Below, piece by piece: positions 45,742 to 57,900 of a DNA stretch of 64,000 nucleotides. Under the pieces are notes generated by a model. The model was not told the origin of the DNA and did not search any database. It saw nothing but the letters and a program-made list of their open reading frames with translations. The DNA comes from Klebsormidium nitens. Lineage: Eukaryota > Streptophyta > Klebsormidiophyceae > Klebsormidiales > Klebsormidiaceae. The position numbers and the translations under genes were made by a program. The stretch covers positions 22,648-86,647 of the forward strand of contig DF237344.1 of the NCBI GenBank assembly GCA_000708835.1, in the 5' to 3' direction. Every line of letters begins with the position of its first letter. The stretch's first letter is position 1.

Positions 45742-48500
45742 GGCTTGCGCGGATCGGTGCCCACTTTCTGACGATTGAAGGCTCTTACTTCGATACTATG
45801 TCAGGTGCAATACGTGGGCGCTGAATAACTGTGCGGAGAGATTTGCCTCCTGTATCAGGCTTTGTTTCCTTGGTCTTATCTCCTTGTTTGCTCACGAGAG
45901 TCCTCCTTCTCTGCGCCGCGGCTTCAAAAGTGGATGAGTAAATTTGACAAGCACCGGTCGTCTCAAGGATCGTGTCATTTACCATGCTCCTTGTGATGCT
46001 GCAAGGAACGAGGCCAGAGTCTTTGTCAAAAACTCTGTTTAGGAGAGCGTGCAAAGATTACCTGACACTACCGAAATTCTGGTCTCTTTATTAATTTGAA
46101 GCCTTTCAAGTTTACCTCAAAATCGTGGAAGGAGGCGCGCAGGGTCTCAGGATATTGGCAGACCTTGACGTCAGAGCGAGGTTTCTGCGTCAGAGACGTT
46201 CGACCAAATCTCCTGAAGTTTGATGCGGATCTTCCCCGCCGCACTCAACAAAAACCCCCTCAGCGCCTCTGGTTGGATCCGGAGCACTTGAGTACTTGCC
46301 TGCCCCACGTTAGCTGTACACGATCACCCACCTAGGTACCTTTTATAGAGGGCGGCCGGCCCGCTGCACGAAGGGGGCATCAAGTTGCAATTATGTCCAA
46401 GTGCGCGTCGTGCAGCATGACCATCATTTTGCTAGGTATCACTAGTAGTAGCTAGCCGGGCGTATGGCAATGCATGTGCTCGTCAAGAGTCAAGTACTCC
46501 AAGTTCGACCAGAAGGCTCCCGCGCCCCCTGGAGTACTGCTTTTGTACCCTGCCGGTAACACCGATTCTCTCATTCACCAGATTATACCGTAGTGCGGTA
46601 GTAATACTAGCATTACCTTAGCACTAGCATTGTTAGCATTTTACAAAATCCGCACTGAACCGGACGTCGTGCAGTGGTATACGGAACTCGCTCGAAGAGC
46701 ATGTTTGCGCGCGCACAGCAGCCGTAGCGGTTACGCACCGTCGACTCGGGATCTCCGCTCGTCGCTCGACGGCTTTGAGAACACCGGTATCTGGCTGGCG
46801 CATGCAGTACTCAGCCTACACTGAACTGAACAGTTGTTTCTGGATTCTTCACCTGCTGGTCAATCTGCCTGCACTGATGTCAGACGTTGTCTTCAAAGGC
46901 TCAAGTTCGAGTTCAAGTTGCCTCGATCTCACAGCTGGGCAGCCTCAAGTAAATACAATGCAATACCAAACCGCGCACTAATTGTTGACGGTCCCATTGA
47001 TGGCCCGTTGTTCGCATCACTGATCATCTACTGCACGCGACTGGCCATGGAAGCGGATCTGCGTCATTCGATATACAAAATTTAGCGTGTCTGACCAGAG
47101 GCAAGCAAAGATTCAAAGCAGTGGAACTCTCGACGAACCAATGACCGCCCCCGAAGAACACCTAGCGATAATCCATCTCGAAATCCTTGTGCGCAGCAGG
47201 GTTGCTCATCAACGTCCAGCTAGCTGATCGACTCTTGAGTTTCTGCTTTGCGTATCTGCACCTTTCTGTTCAGCTGTGACAAAGACGTGTACATAGATAT
47301 GCAGTGCAGCCGGGCGGGACAGAGGCCGGCCGCGGATATGCAGGTTTTAGTTAGTAACAAAAGGACCCGTTTTTGCTCGTAGCCTGCACCAATTCTAGTT
47401 GCTAGCTAGATCTGCTAGCTGGCAGCTAGCTAGACCAGCCTGGGTCAAACTTCTGTGTGTCGATGCACAAATTACCAGCAATGCATAGCACGTTTTGCAA
47501 AAAACTTCAGGAATATTTCAACACCTTCCGAGCGCAGAGAAACGTGTGCGCGCCACACTGGCGGAAGTCCAATATTAGCAACGAAATGTAACAAAGATCT
47601 TGTCCATAAATCATGTAACGTACGAGCTGTCGTGCTATGCACGGCTGCAAACTGCCGTGCTGGTGGCCAGTCCCTATAAGATGCAGCCTGCAATAATGCA
47701 CTTATTGGAGCGAGCCCATTCTACTCCATTGCATCCACATCCTTTTTGTTCCGACATCGACGAGGAGTCGATCCCGGGATGCGCAGCGGATCCTTGATCC
47801 TCAGTGCCACGGACTGGTAGCTTTTACGAGTTCCAAGAAACATTGATGCAAATGCCAGCAAGTCGACTATGTGAGATTAAAAAAGAGCAAATGAGTGCCC
47901 CAGCAACTTATCAATTCACATATGTTTTCTGGCCATTGACATAAAAGCGATCGTTATCTACCTTTCAGAACTATATATACATCAGCAAGTCCCTTCTGAT
48001 TTTGACACCAATATGCTTGTCGACTAAGTCCTGGACAAGTCAAATTGCCGGCACCGGGACAAAATTACACTGTCAATTGAGAGATGCTCTCATCCGAAAT
48101 CCTTCTCTCTCGAGACCTTAGCCACCCAATGTTTCAACACCAGCTTTTCTACGATCTTTCTAGGGGTCCTTTCATGCAGCCTTGTTTGCCCGAGCCTGAA
48201 GTACAGGTGTTTCTTAGAGCGCTCTGAGCTTTCTACACATTTCGATCGCCATATGTACGTTCCAGCGGATGTAGGAATAGGTCCATGTTTCATGACTCTC
48301 TTGCTGAGGAGGATCCCTCGACCTTCCCCAAATGACGTTCTTGGCTTTCCCTGCTTTCGTACGCTTTCCTGCATATCCTCCTCGCCACTCTGCCTTGGCC
48401 AGAAAATCTGGTCCAAGTCCACCTCCCTTGTCTTCTAGTCCTGATTAAAGGTAGCAAAAATCGCAACTTGCCACCTGTTCTTAAGCTGCACACAGGACTA
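45742..48500. other. Gene-poor interval
   Basis: About 2.8 kb without a supported gene. Short unlinked frames occur on both strands; the longest (minus, 48090-48422, 110 codons) has no recognisable motif. A cluster of GCTAGC/CTAGCTAG motifs lies at 47397-47433. The interval may contain decayed parts of the transporter remnant that follows, but I could not identify any. Confidence 0.5.
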
Positions 48501-48520
48501 CTTAGGCTAACCCGAGATCT

Positions 48521-48740
48521 CTAAGCGTCCCCCACTTTATGCTGCTCGACATTATTCTATCTCGAGCTCCCTGGTATCTTCCTGGCGGGAAGTCTTAAGC
48601 TTTTCAGTTCCCGCCTAGTTTACACTACTCTTGAGGCGTCCCCGCAAATCTTTAGGCGTCCCCCACCTTGTGCTGCTCGACATAATCCATCTCTAGCTCC
48701 CTAGTATCCTCCTGGCGGGAAGTCTTGAGCTTCTCGGCCT
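48521..48740. repeat. Tandem duplication of the transporter remnant's 3' end
   Basis: A block of about 85 bp beginning gcgtcccccac and including ctgctcgaca and cctggcgggaagtctt occurs at about 48524-48608 and again at about 48655-48738, offset about 131 bp. The second copy contains the last codons and stop of the transporter remnant. A short third trace (gaggcgtccccgcaaatc) lies near 48633. Confidence 0.7.
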
Positions 48741-49411
48741 GTCGCCACGAGGCGCACTCCGTAAACCACGTACACAACGGTGGCGATGCCCGCCCAGATT
48801 GCGAAACGGACGTACGAATCTTTGTCTAAAGTGCCCAGCAGGAAGACGTTCAAGAGCATGGAAGCTGCAATGAGGGGGACGTAGAATAACGAGTGAGCTC
48901 AGGCAGTCTTTCTTGACAAGAGCGGTCGCTCTTGAGTTTACACGTGATGAAGTTTTACTGAGGCACTAAGTTGACGGAAGTATTGCGAGATAGGGACCCT
49001 GAGCATCTGATGTCGTGAAGTGATGAATCCAAACGTGTACTGGCGCTAGCGGACGGCGGAAAGAAACAGCATGGGCGGCTTGCAAAGCGTAAGGCGTCGT
49101 CGAAGATCGAAAGGTTTCCTGCTGTTGTTTCTAAAAGACTCTGAACACCTGAAGCCCGTCGATCAGGAAGATGGATTTGCTTCCTTCTCCAACAGTGGGC
49201 AGAAAACTTATGATCTTCCAAGGACTAAAACAAAGCTTGCTCCGCTTGAGAAAAGATTTGTGACGGCACGATGACGTTGTGCTTACCGGAGGCCAGCCAG
49301 GACATAAGCGGGCATGCCCAATCGTCGGAGCGGCAGACGGTGAGACACGTCAGCGGCAGGAAGAGCGTCGCGGCCGCCCACGCGCCCGCGAAGGCGGCGA
49401 TGCCGTACCAG
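48701..49411 (-). pseudogene. C-terminal remnant of a cationic amino acid transporter (CAT family)
   Basis: Two exons with good borders: 49287-49411 (WYGIAAFAGAWAAATLFLPL and CPLMSWLASA) and 48701-48864 (SMLLNVFLLGTLDKDSYVRF, AIWAGIATVVYVVYGVRL, then FPPGGY and stop). The F-L-L-G-x-L-D-K-D-S-Y-x-R-F-x-I-W block is the hallmark of the last membrane segments of plant CAT transporters (APC superfamily, about 14 membrane segments, 550-650 aa). Only about 95 residues, the last three segments, are found. The upstream exon still has an acceptor (ctctgccag), but the 620 bp before the next gene contain no further transporter exon, so the gene is probably truncated. A missed distant exon cannot be excluded because the neighbouring gene occupies the upstream side. 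Confidence 0.65.
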
Positions 49412-50029
49412 CTGGCAGAGGAAAGGGAGCGGAACCTCAATCAGCTCTATTTCGAGAAAGCAGCCGGACTATATGTTATGCGAACTTAATAGCACAAAAT
49501 CCCATTGGCAAACGTGAAGGGAAGCAGTCAGTCCGGGAAGAACTTTGAGGGATCAAGAATTGATCGATTGGAGGAGAGGACAATATCGTATGGAGCGCCA
49601 TTCATCTAGTAAGCGCAATGTCGCGGCGCCAATGGGAAATTTCGGAAACTAGCTGTGGCTGTGCAAGTTTTCAGTGATTTGTGCTCCAGAAGGATTGCAT
49701 TCAGCATCTTATGAAATTAGTAGGCGGCAATTGTGTGATTATCTGCCGCAAAGGAGCACCTTGGCATGTTAGTACGTAGGAGACTGAGTGCGCACACAGC
49801 AAATGTAGGGACGGCACGTCGAACCCGTCAGCGACAGCTCGGCATATCACGACATTTTCAATATAAGCTGCGACTTGCACTGCGGACCAATTCAAGGTGT
49901 CCGAGCCCGAGCATACCTATACAGCACTTCAGGCCCGACAAGTTCGACAACTTCGACACAACGAGCTCAGAGAAAGCCCAACATGGCCGCCGTACATATT
50001 AGACAAACGCTAAGCAATCCTAGCGAAGG
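49412..50029. other. Short intergenic stretch where missing transporter exons were expected
   Basis: No hydrophobic exon with splice sites could be found on the minus strand, which supports truncation of the adjacent CAT remnant. Confidence 0.5.
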
Positions 50030-53000
50030 TCACGAGTCCGCGCGTGGCGGCAGCATGCCCATGATCTCTAGCTTCCTCCCGATATCTTCCATCAAGTCAT
50101 CGGGCTCTTCGTCGAGCTCCCCGTCCTTCTGGTCCAGCCAACTGGGCGCCTTATACAGCTTGAGGCCTTTCTCTTCAAACTGTTTTGCCATCTCCATATA
50201 CTCGAGCTTCTTCCTCCGCTTCGCCTCTTGCCGCCGCTTCATCTTCTGGTACGTGCCCTGCCGAGACAGCAGGAGCGCCCGCCCCCTGGTCCAGAAATGA
50301 CAGAAATTTTAGAGAATGTTTCTTCTGCTCCTCTTGTCTGTTCCAAGCTTGGCTGGTCGAATAGGTAGCTCCTTAATCAGCTGGTTGATCACGCGAACCT
50401 TATGTAGACAAGAGAAGACGCTTTGGCGAGGGTCGTCTTGTGAAGCCGAGACAAGGACAGGTGAAGTCGCCCATGAAAGCGTGCTCTGCGCTGTGCTGCA
50501 AGGATCTTTTACATGCACAAAGTGGTGGAATCCTCCATCAAAACTTGATCCAGCTCTATAAAGGGTTCCAGCGAGAATTGACAGAGATAACAATCAACCA
50601 GAAGGAAAGTCAGGCAATCTTGAAGACCGAAGCCACCAAACGGAAGATGCGTCATCCTGCTTTCTGCATGCCACCCCCATCTGCTATCCCGACACTTTTC
50701 AGCTACCCAAACCCCTGAGTCACCAGATTAAAGTCCGTCCCCAAATTTCGACCACAACCTCAAACCCGAAACCCGAAACCCGCAAACTTCCCCACCGTCG
50801 GACTGCTTGTTGCATGCCGTCCAGTCCCGTCACCCTCTGCAAGCCGTTCGAACCGAAGTCTAAAACCCAAAACCCCTAAACTCTCAAACCCTCAAATCCT
50901 CGAACCCTCGACCCCTCAGACCCTCAAACATCAAACCCCAAACCCTCAAACGGAAACCCCAAACTCGCCCACCTCTTATGGTACTCGTCCGCCTGCTTCT
51001 TGCGCGCCGCCTGCTCCTTCTGCTCGAAGAACCGCCGCTGCCGCTCCTCGCGCGCGCTCACTTCCTCGGGGACGAGCGGCGCCGTTTTAGGCTGAGCCCA
51101 CCCGGGCACAACCTGCTGCGGACGGCCGGGGGCGGACAGAGGTTCGGACGTCCGGAAAGTGCCCGGGGCAGAGGATTCCGACGTCCGCCGGGCGCCCGGA
51201 GCAGCCTGGTAGAAGCTGCGAGTGGTCACGCTGTCGTCAGCGTCCGCATCTGCAGGAGAGTTCAAAGCTTTATAATATCGTCGGCCACTTCGTTGTCAAA
51301 GATAAACAGGACTCGCTCCGTCATTTTCTTCAAATGTGTAAGGGGGAGATGCAAAGATTTGTGCAGATGTTATGTTCCTGGAAGAAGCCGTTCGAAGGGT
51401 AGTCGTACTTTCAAGGCCTTGTATCGACTGTGCTTCCCACTCTGCTTCAGCGGACTCGGCGTTTTCGCAGCAAAAGCAAAGCGAAGTTCCTGCTCAGAAA
51501 CGACCTGCGAAGTTTTAGAAGCAGGGTTCAACAGCACTGATGTGCTTTGGAGATTCTCTGGTTAACCAAGAGAGGGAACCACTGGTGTCTCAAGTACTCA
51601 GGAAATCTACTCATATTATGACCGCCATATCATTGCTTCAGGATAGGATTTGCTGGCCTCGAGTATGACGAATATCCAACTAGCAGTCCAGCATGAAGTC
51701 GTGGCCAATTAAATTTTGATTCTTCTGACAAAGACCGAAGTCAACTCACTCTGGCCGGTACAATCTTCTCAGACGTCACGTTGAATTCCTAATTTCCGGC
51801 TAGGCAAGCTGAGGAGACATTTACAAACACAGCATTGACTTCTACTGGCTCGCACCGCTGTCACGATACCGCTCACGAAACCAGTGCAGAGACTGCGTGG
51901 CATGTGACAGACGACGAGTCTCCGACCAGACGCAATATAATCTCCTGCTTTGCCGTGTTAACAACTCACCGTTCTCGCTCTTCTCTCCTGCATCTCGCTT
52001 CCCCTGAAACCCCACGTCATCCCCGAACCACTTCGCCTCACGCCGCGCCCACTCGTCCCCCCCCGTGCCGTACCTCCTCTCTGGAACCCCGCGCATCCCC
52101 CCCGTTTTGACAAAGTCTGGGACCTTCCGAACAAACCCTCGGTGCTCAATCCTCTCCGCAAACACCCCCCTCGCCGGAGCAGTTCCCTCGGCAGACGTCC
52201 ACCCCCCTTCCGGAATTACCGGCTTTGGTCTCCGCTTCCGAGACGATTTGGACGGGTCGTCACCGGTTGGGGATACATTTTCGGACAGTCTTTCGGACTC
52301 TTCTGCGAGGATGCTCTCGGCCCCGAGTCCTGCCGCTGTCTCAGAGGCGCCATCCGCCCAACTCTCAGATCGGCTCGGAGTCTCGTTACCTGCTCTTGTG
52401 AAGGATCCTCCAGACAGATCCTCGCCCCGTCTACTTGACTCATCACGATGCTGACGCACAACATTCCGCACCCCGTCTCGCCATGCGCGTGCCGGCATCT
52501 CTGCCGGTGGCTCCTCGTACCCACCCCTCAAGCCGCCCCGAGGCCCTTCAATTTGGTCTTCCCTGAAGTCTCCCCTGAAACCGTCCTTCAACCCGCCTGA
52601 GTTGCTCCACGCCCTCGTACCCTTCCCTCCAGAAACCTGGGGCCGTAGATCAGTCTCTGGCCCACAGATACTGTCCATGATCTCTGCAAGATCATCCCTG
52701 CCCGCAATGCTGTCATTCCGTTCCGTTTTGCTTCCCCCAGAAAATGCTGTACCATCAGACCTCCCCCGCAATTGCTCCTCTCGAAGAGGCTCTCGCGGCG
52801 TCCCCTCTGAATCCCTTCCCTGTACTGACCCCCTCCGCTGGCGCATCACCTCGTCATCCCATGCCGCCTCCCCTTCGCCCCCTCCCTCCCATGAAGACGC
52901 CCCCTCACTCGAAGTTTGCCTAAACCGCTCCTCTCGCCCACCTGAACTCCTTCCCTGGAACCCCCCCCGCGTTGCGCCTTCCCTCCGCCGCAGCGAAGCC

Positions 53001-53502
53001 CCGTCCCATGCCAACCCCCCTCTCCTCCCGTCGTATTCATCCCCGTACGACGCGCTCCCACGTCCGCCCCCACCCCACCAGCTGCGCTCCTGCATGAGCG
53101 CTTCGTCCCTCCGGCGTGCCTCCTCTCTGCTCAGAACTGTCCTCTGCGGCCATTGCGCTGGCTCAGGCCCTGACCGCCTGGCGCTGTCAGACAATCCCGA
53201 CGCCTGTCCTTGAGCGCGTTCCCTGCCCGTCCGCCTTCTCTCTCCAACACGTTCGTTATTATTTCGGGCAAAGGAATCTTCAAACGGCGCGTTTTGGTGC
53301 CGCCCCCGCGAGTGCCCCCCGACTCCTGTGCTGCCCCTGTTCTCAGAAATGCTGCGCGGCTCGTCCCATTCGCGACCCCCGAACTGTATCTTGCGGGGGC
53401 TTGGAGAGGCTGGCCCGTCCCCCGCCCTCGTCTGAGCATCTCGAGCATAGCCAAACGATTTCTTTGAGGTGACCGGGAAATCGTCTTCATCCTCTTCGTC
53501 CT
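50030..53502 (-). CDS. Unrecognised highly charged, low-complexity protein (C-terminal exons)
   Basis: Three exons read downward, 51970-53502, 50973-51249 and 50030-50285, with closing phases, about 688 codons. I do not recognise the family. The first 500 residues are rich in Arg, Gly, Glu and Ser (intrinsically disordered), with a more ordered block near the end (VPDFVKTGGMRGVPERRYG, KWFGDDVGFQ). The C-terminal part is a basic, probably coiled-coil segment (EERQRRFFEQKEQAARKKQA; MKRRQEAKRRKKLEYMEMAK) followed by LYKAPSWLDQKDGELDEEPD and MGMLPP. The first exon starts after a good acceptor (cactgcag) in phase 1, so at least one exon lies upstream; the adjacent frame at 53763-54455 is the best candidate. 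The intron between the last two exons carries a telomere-like repeat. Confidence 0.72.
50860..50960. repeat. Degenerate telomere-like octamer repeat in an intron
   Basis: About ten diverged copies of CTCAAACC (plus-strand reading) with variants such as CTCGAACC, CTCAGACC and CCAAACCC run from about 50876 to 50955, and shorter runs of AAACCCG lie at 50760-50785. On the transcribed minus strand this is a GGTTTGAG-type G-rich run beginning just after the splice donor at 50972. Confidence 0.75.
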
Positions 53503-53762
53503 CTGCAGTGACGCGCGAGTTTGTCAACACTGATTCGACTTACTGTAGTGACTGGCAAAAGCGTGTTCTGGGAAGCATCTCTGGATCAATGGAAGGGTCG
53601 TGCTCATATCATAATCAGAATCGACCCCTTGAAACCCAATCTAAGTCGAAACTCCCTGTTTGGATAAGTCAATCAGAGTGAGGGCGCAGCAAGAGGAAAC
53701 GTGACAGCGACCCATAGAATGGTGCCACAATAGCTGTACCAATCATATTGTTATTAAGCATT

Positions 53763-54455
53763 TCAAGAGTTTGTCAAAAATAACTCCGCAATCGCACCAG
53801 GCCAATCGGCACCGCTCTCCTGACGCTGTTGCACCGCCCTCAGGAGCTCCTCGTACTCCTCGTCCACCGCCGCCAAGTCCGCTTCCGTATACTCCCGCTC
53901 TTCCATCAGCGAGTCTTCAAAGTCTTCCCTCTCTCTAGTTCTCTGCCGTTGGGGTGGATTTCCCCCGCTGGTATCACCCCTGCCCTTTCCACCAAAACGT
54001 GAACGGCCCCCGCTGACATCAGCGGGCTCGTTAGCTTCATCATCTCTGCTGAGCTCATCGTCTCCTGTGTACACCCAGAACTCTTCTTCTTCCTCCTCCT
54101 CTGGTTGCAAACCCTCTCTCGGCCCTCCACTTTGGCCACTTTCAGTAGTTGCTCGGGTTCGTCCATTCCAACGGGGGCTGGACCGGAAGGGCGTAGCTGG
54201 TGTCAGGTGGTGCAAGGTGCCGCGAGCTGATGCTGCTTGACACGACGTGACACGTGGCGCCCTTTCAAATTTGGCGGAGCTTCGAACTAGATGAGAAAAG
54301 TGCAACTGAAAAGGGACTCTGCCGCTTAAGATGTTTAAGGACAGATTATGCAGGTGTAGCTGCTTGAAGGACAGACGCTGGCTAAAAATTTCTCCTTCGA
54401 TGCTCTTCGCTGCAGTCACAGGGGATTTTATTTTCAGCGACATCGTGGACGGCAT
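53763..54455 (-). CDS. Acidic protein with transit-like N-terminus, probably the first exon of the 50030-53502 gene
   Basis: Open frame of 230 codons from an ATG at 54455. The first 90 residues are basic and Ser/Leu-rich and could be a plastid or mitochondrial transit peptide; then come EEEEEEEFWVYTGDDELSR and further acidic stretches (EREYTEADLAAVDEEYEEL). As an unspliced frame it ends at 53763, but a phase-1 donor shortly before (for example after 53807, gcg|gtgccg, weak) would join it to the exon beginning at 53502 and extend the acidic run. Splice evidence is weak, so the two parts are listed separately. No family recognised. Confidence 0.5.
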   Translation of the reverse strand: MPSTMSLKIKSPVTAAKSIEGEIFSQRLSFKQLHLHNLSLNILSGRVPFQLHFSHLVRSSAKFERAPRVTSCQAASARGTLHHLTPATPFRSSPRWNGRTRATTESGQSGGPREGLQPEEEEEEEFWVYTGDDELSRDDEANEPADVSGGRSRFGGKGRGDTSGGNPPQRQRTREREDFEDSLMEEREYTEADLAAVDEEYEELLRAVQQRQESGADWPGAIAELFLTNS

Positions 54456-54975
54456 CTTGAGGGTTAATCAGCTGACAGTAGAACTTTGAACCACCAATTT
54501 CTTCCAAAGGTTAGGGCTCTACATTGCACAGACACCGAACCAAGTTTCCTTCGTCTTCTCAAGTCCTGCCCTGATCCCCGTATACCTAGCATGTAACGCC
54601 AGCTCCTCCTTCAAGTTCACTGTTCGAAAGTCCTCGTGCGCCTGCATGCCAGGTTGCTCCTTCCAGCAATATCGAACTAGGGCGGGCCGTTGAACGGACT
54701 CCGGTAATGGCTTGGTTACCAGACTTCAGTATCGCTAATGCTTTTCATTGCTTCTCATATGACACGTGGTACTACACTGCAGAAGACTGAAGTCGGCCAA
54801 TTTCCAAAGCTAGTTGACCTGACGAAAACGAAAATTCTTCGAATAAATGATTTCAGCTGGCGCCCTTTGCCAGTGCCATTGGCAGCATTGCACTGTTTTT
54901 TTGGCCATCACGCCAGGATCAAGCCACAATATGTGGCACAATTATTAGGCTGTTCATCCTTGGAAGTAGTGCTTT
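54456..54975. other. Divergent promoter interval with a G-box
   Basis: About 520 bp between the start codons of the charged-protein gene (-) and the SDR gene (+). It contains GACACGTGGT at 54761-54770, an ACGTG/G-box element; a second GACACGTGGC lies inside the predicted transit region near 54249. No gene. Confidence 0.5.
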
Positions 54976-57900
54976 ATGGCGTCTTCGCTGTCAGCTGCTG
55001 CCCAGCCCTGCTGCTTCCTTGAGACTGGAAGCTTCTTGAGCCGGAGTGGAAAGTCAGAAGCAAGACGAGGCAATCTGTTTCCAGCTCACGTAAGCGCTGG
55101 TCTTGGAGCATTCGGTTCTGTAATATCCGCTGAGGGACAGCCTTTTATCAGGCTTCGAGAAGGAAGAGAAGCACGGTTATGGAGATCCTCAAGGAGGGTC
55201 ATCAGAGTAGTTGCTCAAGTTGGTTCTGCTCCTGCAAAGACAGCCACCCCCGCAGAATCAGACCGTTGGTGGTCCTCTGACACAATTGCTGTAGTAACTG
55301 GTGGCAGTAAGTCTAGCATTGGGCTGGAGATTGTGCGGAAACTCAGCAAGGAGGGTGTCAAAATCATTTTCACCTCTAGGAGTGGTAAGTTATTGAACAC
55401 CTTCTTATGATTGCATAGGGCTGTCCGTGCTCAGGCACACAGCACGATATCTCAGGTCGGACGTCGACGATTTGCTAAGATCATCATCCTTTTTCTTTCT
55501 TCATAATTGTTCATGAAGGTCTGTCAATAAGGAACTTTTTTGTGTGCTAGAAGGCAGGGAACTTCATCATGAGGTACCTCTCAGCAGAAAGTTTGCGTCG
55601 TCAACTTGCAGATAAGACGGGCCGTGAGGCTCTGGAGAAGCTGAGGTCAGAGGGCGTTGACTCTGTTGAGTTCCATGAGCTCGACATCACCAATCAGCAG
55701 TCGATTGATGATTTCGCGAGCTGGTTGCAACAGAAGCATGGCGGTCTTGACATTTTGGTGAGTCTTGCCTGAAGTCGTTGTCATACTGGAGAAAATTCAA
55801 CTGACGGACATCGAAGAAAAGTACATCACATTTCATCTGCCAAGCTGCTCGATCGGTCTTTCGTTTGTGTGGATTTTGACTGATAGTAAACGGTGCTGGG
55901 GGGCTTTCATACCAGTCCTGTTGTTGCAACCGCCATCAAGACTACTCATGTGGCAACCTTTCTGTTGCCGCAATGAATCTAGTTGATGAAGGGCGTACTA
56001 CATACATCTTTCTTGGGTGTTCTTATTGGACCAGGGGGGTCGGACTTCATTTTTGGAAGTGCGCACTTTTCAAATGGGATTTGCCTGAGAGACCGACGTT
56101 CACAGGATCATGCGCCTGCACTGCTGGGATCAGAACGTGGCAACTCGAAGCAGGCTAAGAGCTAACCTGAATATAGATCGGGGAATCTCGAAGCAGGTTA
56201 GTAAGAGTAGTAGCGTGCAGTCCCATCAGAAAACTCGAATTAACAGTGAACCACATCCAACATATCGCAGGTCAACAACGCTGGTGTCATGGTCATCTCT
56301 GCTATTGGCCAGCCAGCATCATACGACGTTGTCAAACTCAATTTTGACGTCAACTACTACGGAACCAAGCGGTTAACAGAAAAGCTGTTGCCTCTCCTCA
56401 GAAACAAGTAAGCCGCTCTGAGAGAGGCAGAACCAGGGCAGCACCTTCTTTGGCAGGTTGTCAGCGTGACGTCAGCTTATCCAGCCTTTTAGCGCGGCTG
56501 GTCGAGGTTTGCTCTGCCGAAGTCTTTGCGGAAGTGGAGATTGATTCATGTATTATCCATCGTGTCCCTCACTTCCGTCCGCATCAGCTTGCCAGCGATT
56601 TGCCGCCAAATCGCCCTCTGCGAAAGGATTCTCCCAGACATACTTGTCGTTCTCCAGACAGCTCGGTTCATTCGTTTGAGGTGCAAAATCTGAAAGCGGC
56701 GTTCTCCGAGCATTACTCTGAAGCCCCGACAGCTTCGAGAGTTGATAGTATCCAGAAATCTTGTTGGAGCAGCTTTTGTCAGCAGTCGTCTTGCAACCCT
56801 TCACAGCTCCTGGAGTCACCACATAAGCTGATTTGAGAATCTCAATCAACGCACTCCTAGTTGAAAAGATACACGAAGATCTTTTGAAGAATAAACAATC
56901 TTTTGCAGTCCTGCTGGCGCCCGGGTGGTGAACGTGTGCTCGCGCATGGGTGCTCTTAAAAACATAGGGCCGAAGCTGCAGCCCAGGATTTCCGACCCTG
57001 ACTTGACATTTGAGGACCTCGACGCACTGGTGGCTAAGTATCTAGACGACGTAAGTGTCAAATCTCGTGAAGAGACGGCGTTCGAGAGGTTCTTTTCATG
57101 TACTTGACAATCAGGACGCTTGGTAGCCAGGTTGGGAACACTTGAGAGGGGGATGAGAATTACGTGTCCCAGTGCAAGGCTAACCGGCACAACTTACCAG
57201 CGATGCAAAACCTCTGCAAATTTCGACGGTCGGCTCTAATCGACACAAATAATTCGCGGACGAAAGTCGACGGCTTAACTCGATCAGCACTCAAATCTGT
57301 GACGATCCTTCTGATCAAAGGATAATGTTCAATGCAGTGCCCTAGGTATCTCGGAACTCTCTTGCAACCGCTTTAAGTGCTCCCGTCTTCTTTTTGATCT
57401 TAGCCAACGACGTTCTCTAATCCTTTCAAAAGTTTGTCCCGTTTCAAGCGCTTAACGTTTCCGGGTTGCTTCGCCTTTCATAGGGTTTTGGCGGTTAACC
57501 ATGGTCGGTACGGGCTGGTTAGACGCTGGTTATATGTCCAATGACCACTCTCAGGCAGTTATTGGACCTTCAACATGGTTACAGCCCGGTTATCAATCAA
57601 AGAAGCAAGTTCAATCTTGGTTACTGAGCCTGGTTAACAGCCGAATCCTTCCTGTGTTCCTGTGCAGTTAAAAGCCGGTCGGCCCGTGGACGAGGGATGG
57701 AACAAGAGCGCCTATGCAAACTCCAAGTAAGCCGGCGCTTGACCGGTGTCGGGCAGGGTTTTCACCAATTTGTCTCGTTTTCTCGTGCAACGGGGGTTCA
57801 GAGCTCTGCAAGTCTTTTGATCTGGAATATTGTTCAAGTTGCCGAGCAGTTACAATAGATTTGACAGCAAAATCACTCCTGGTCAGTCTCAGTCTTGTAA

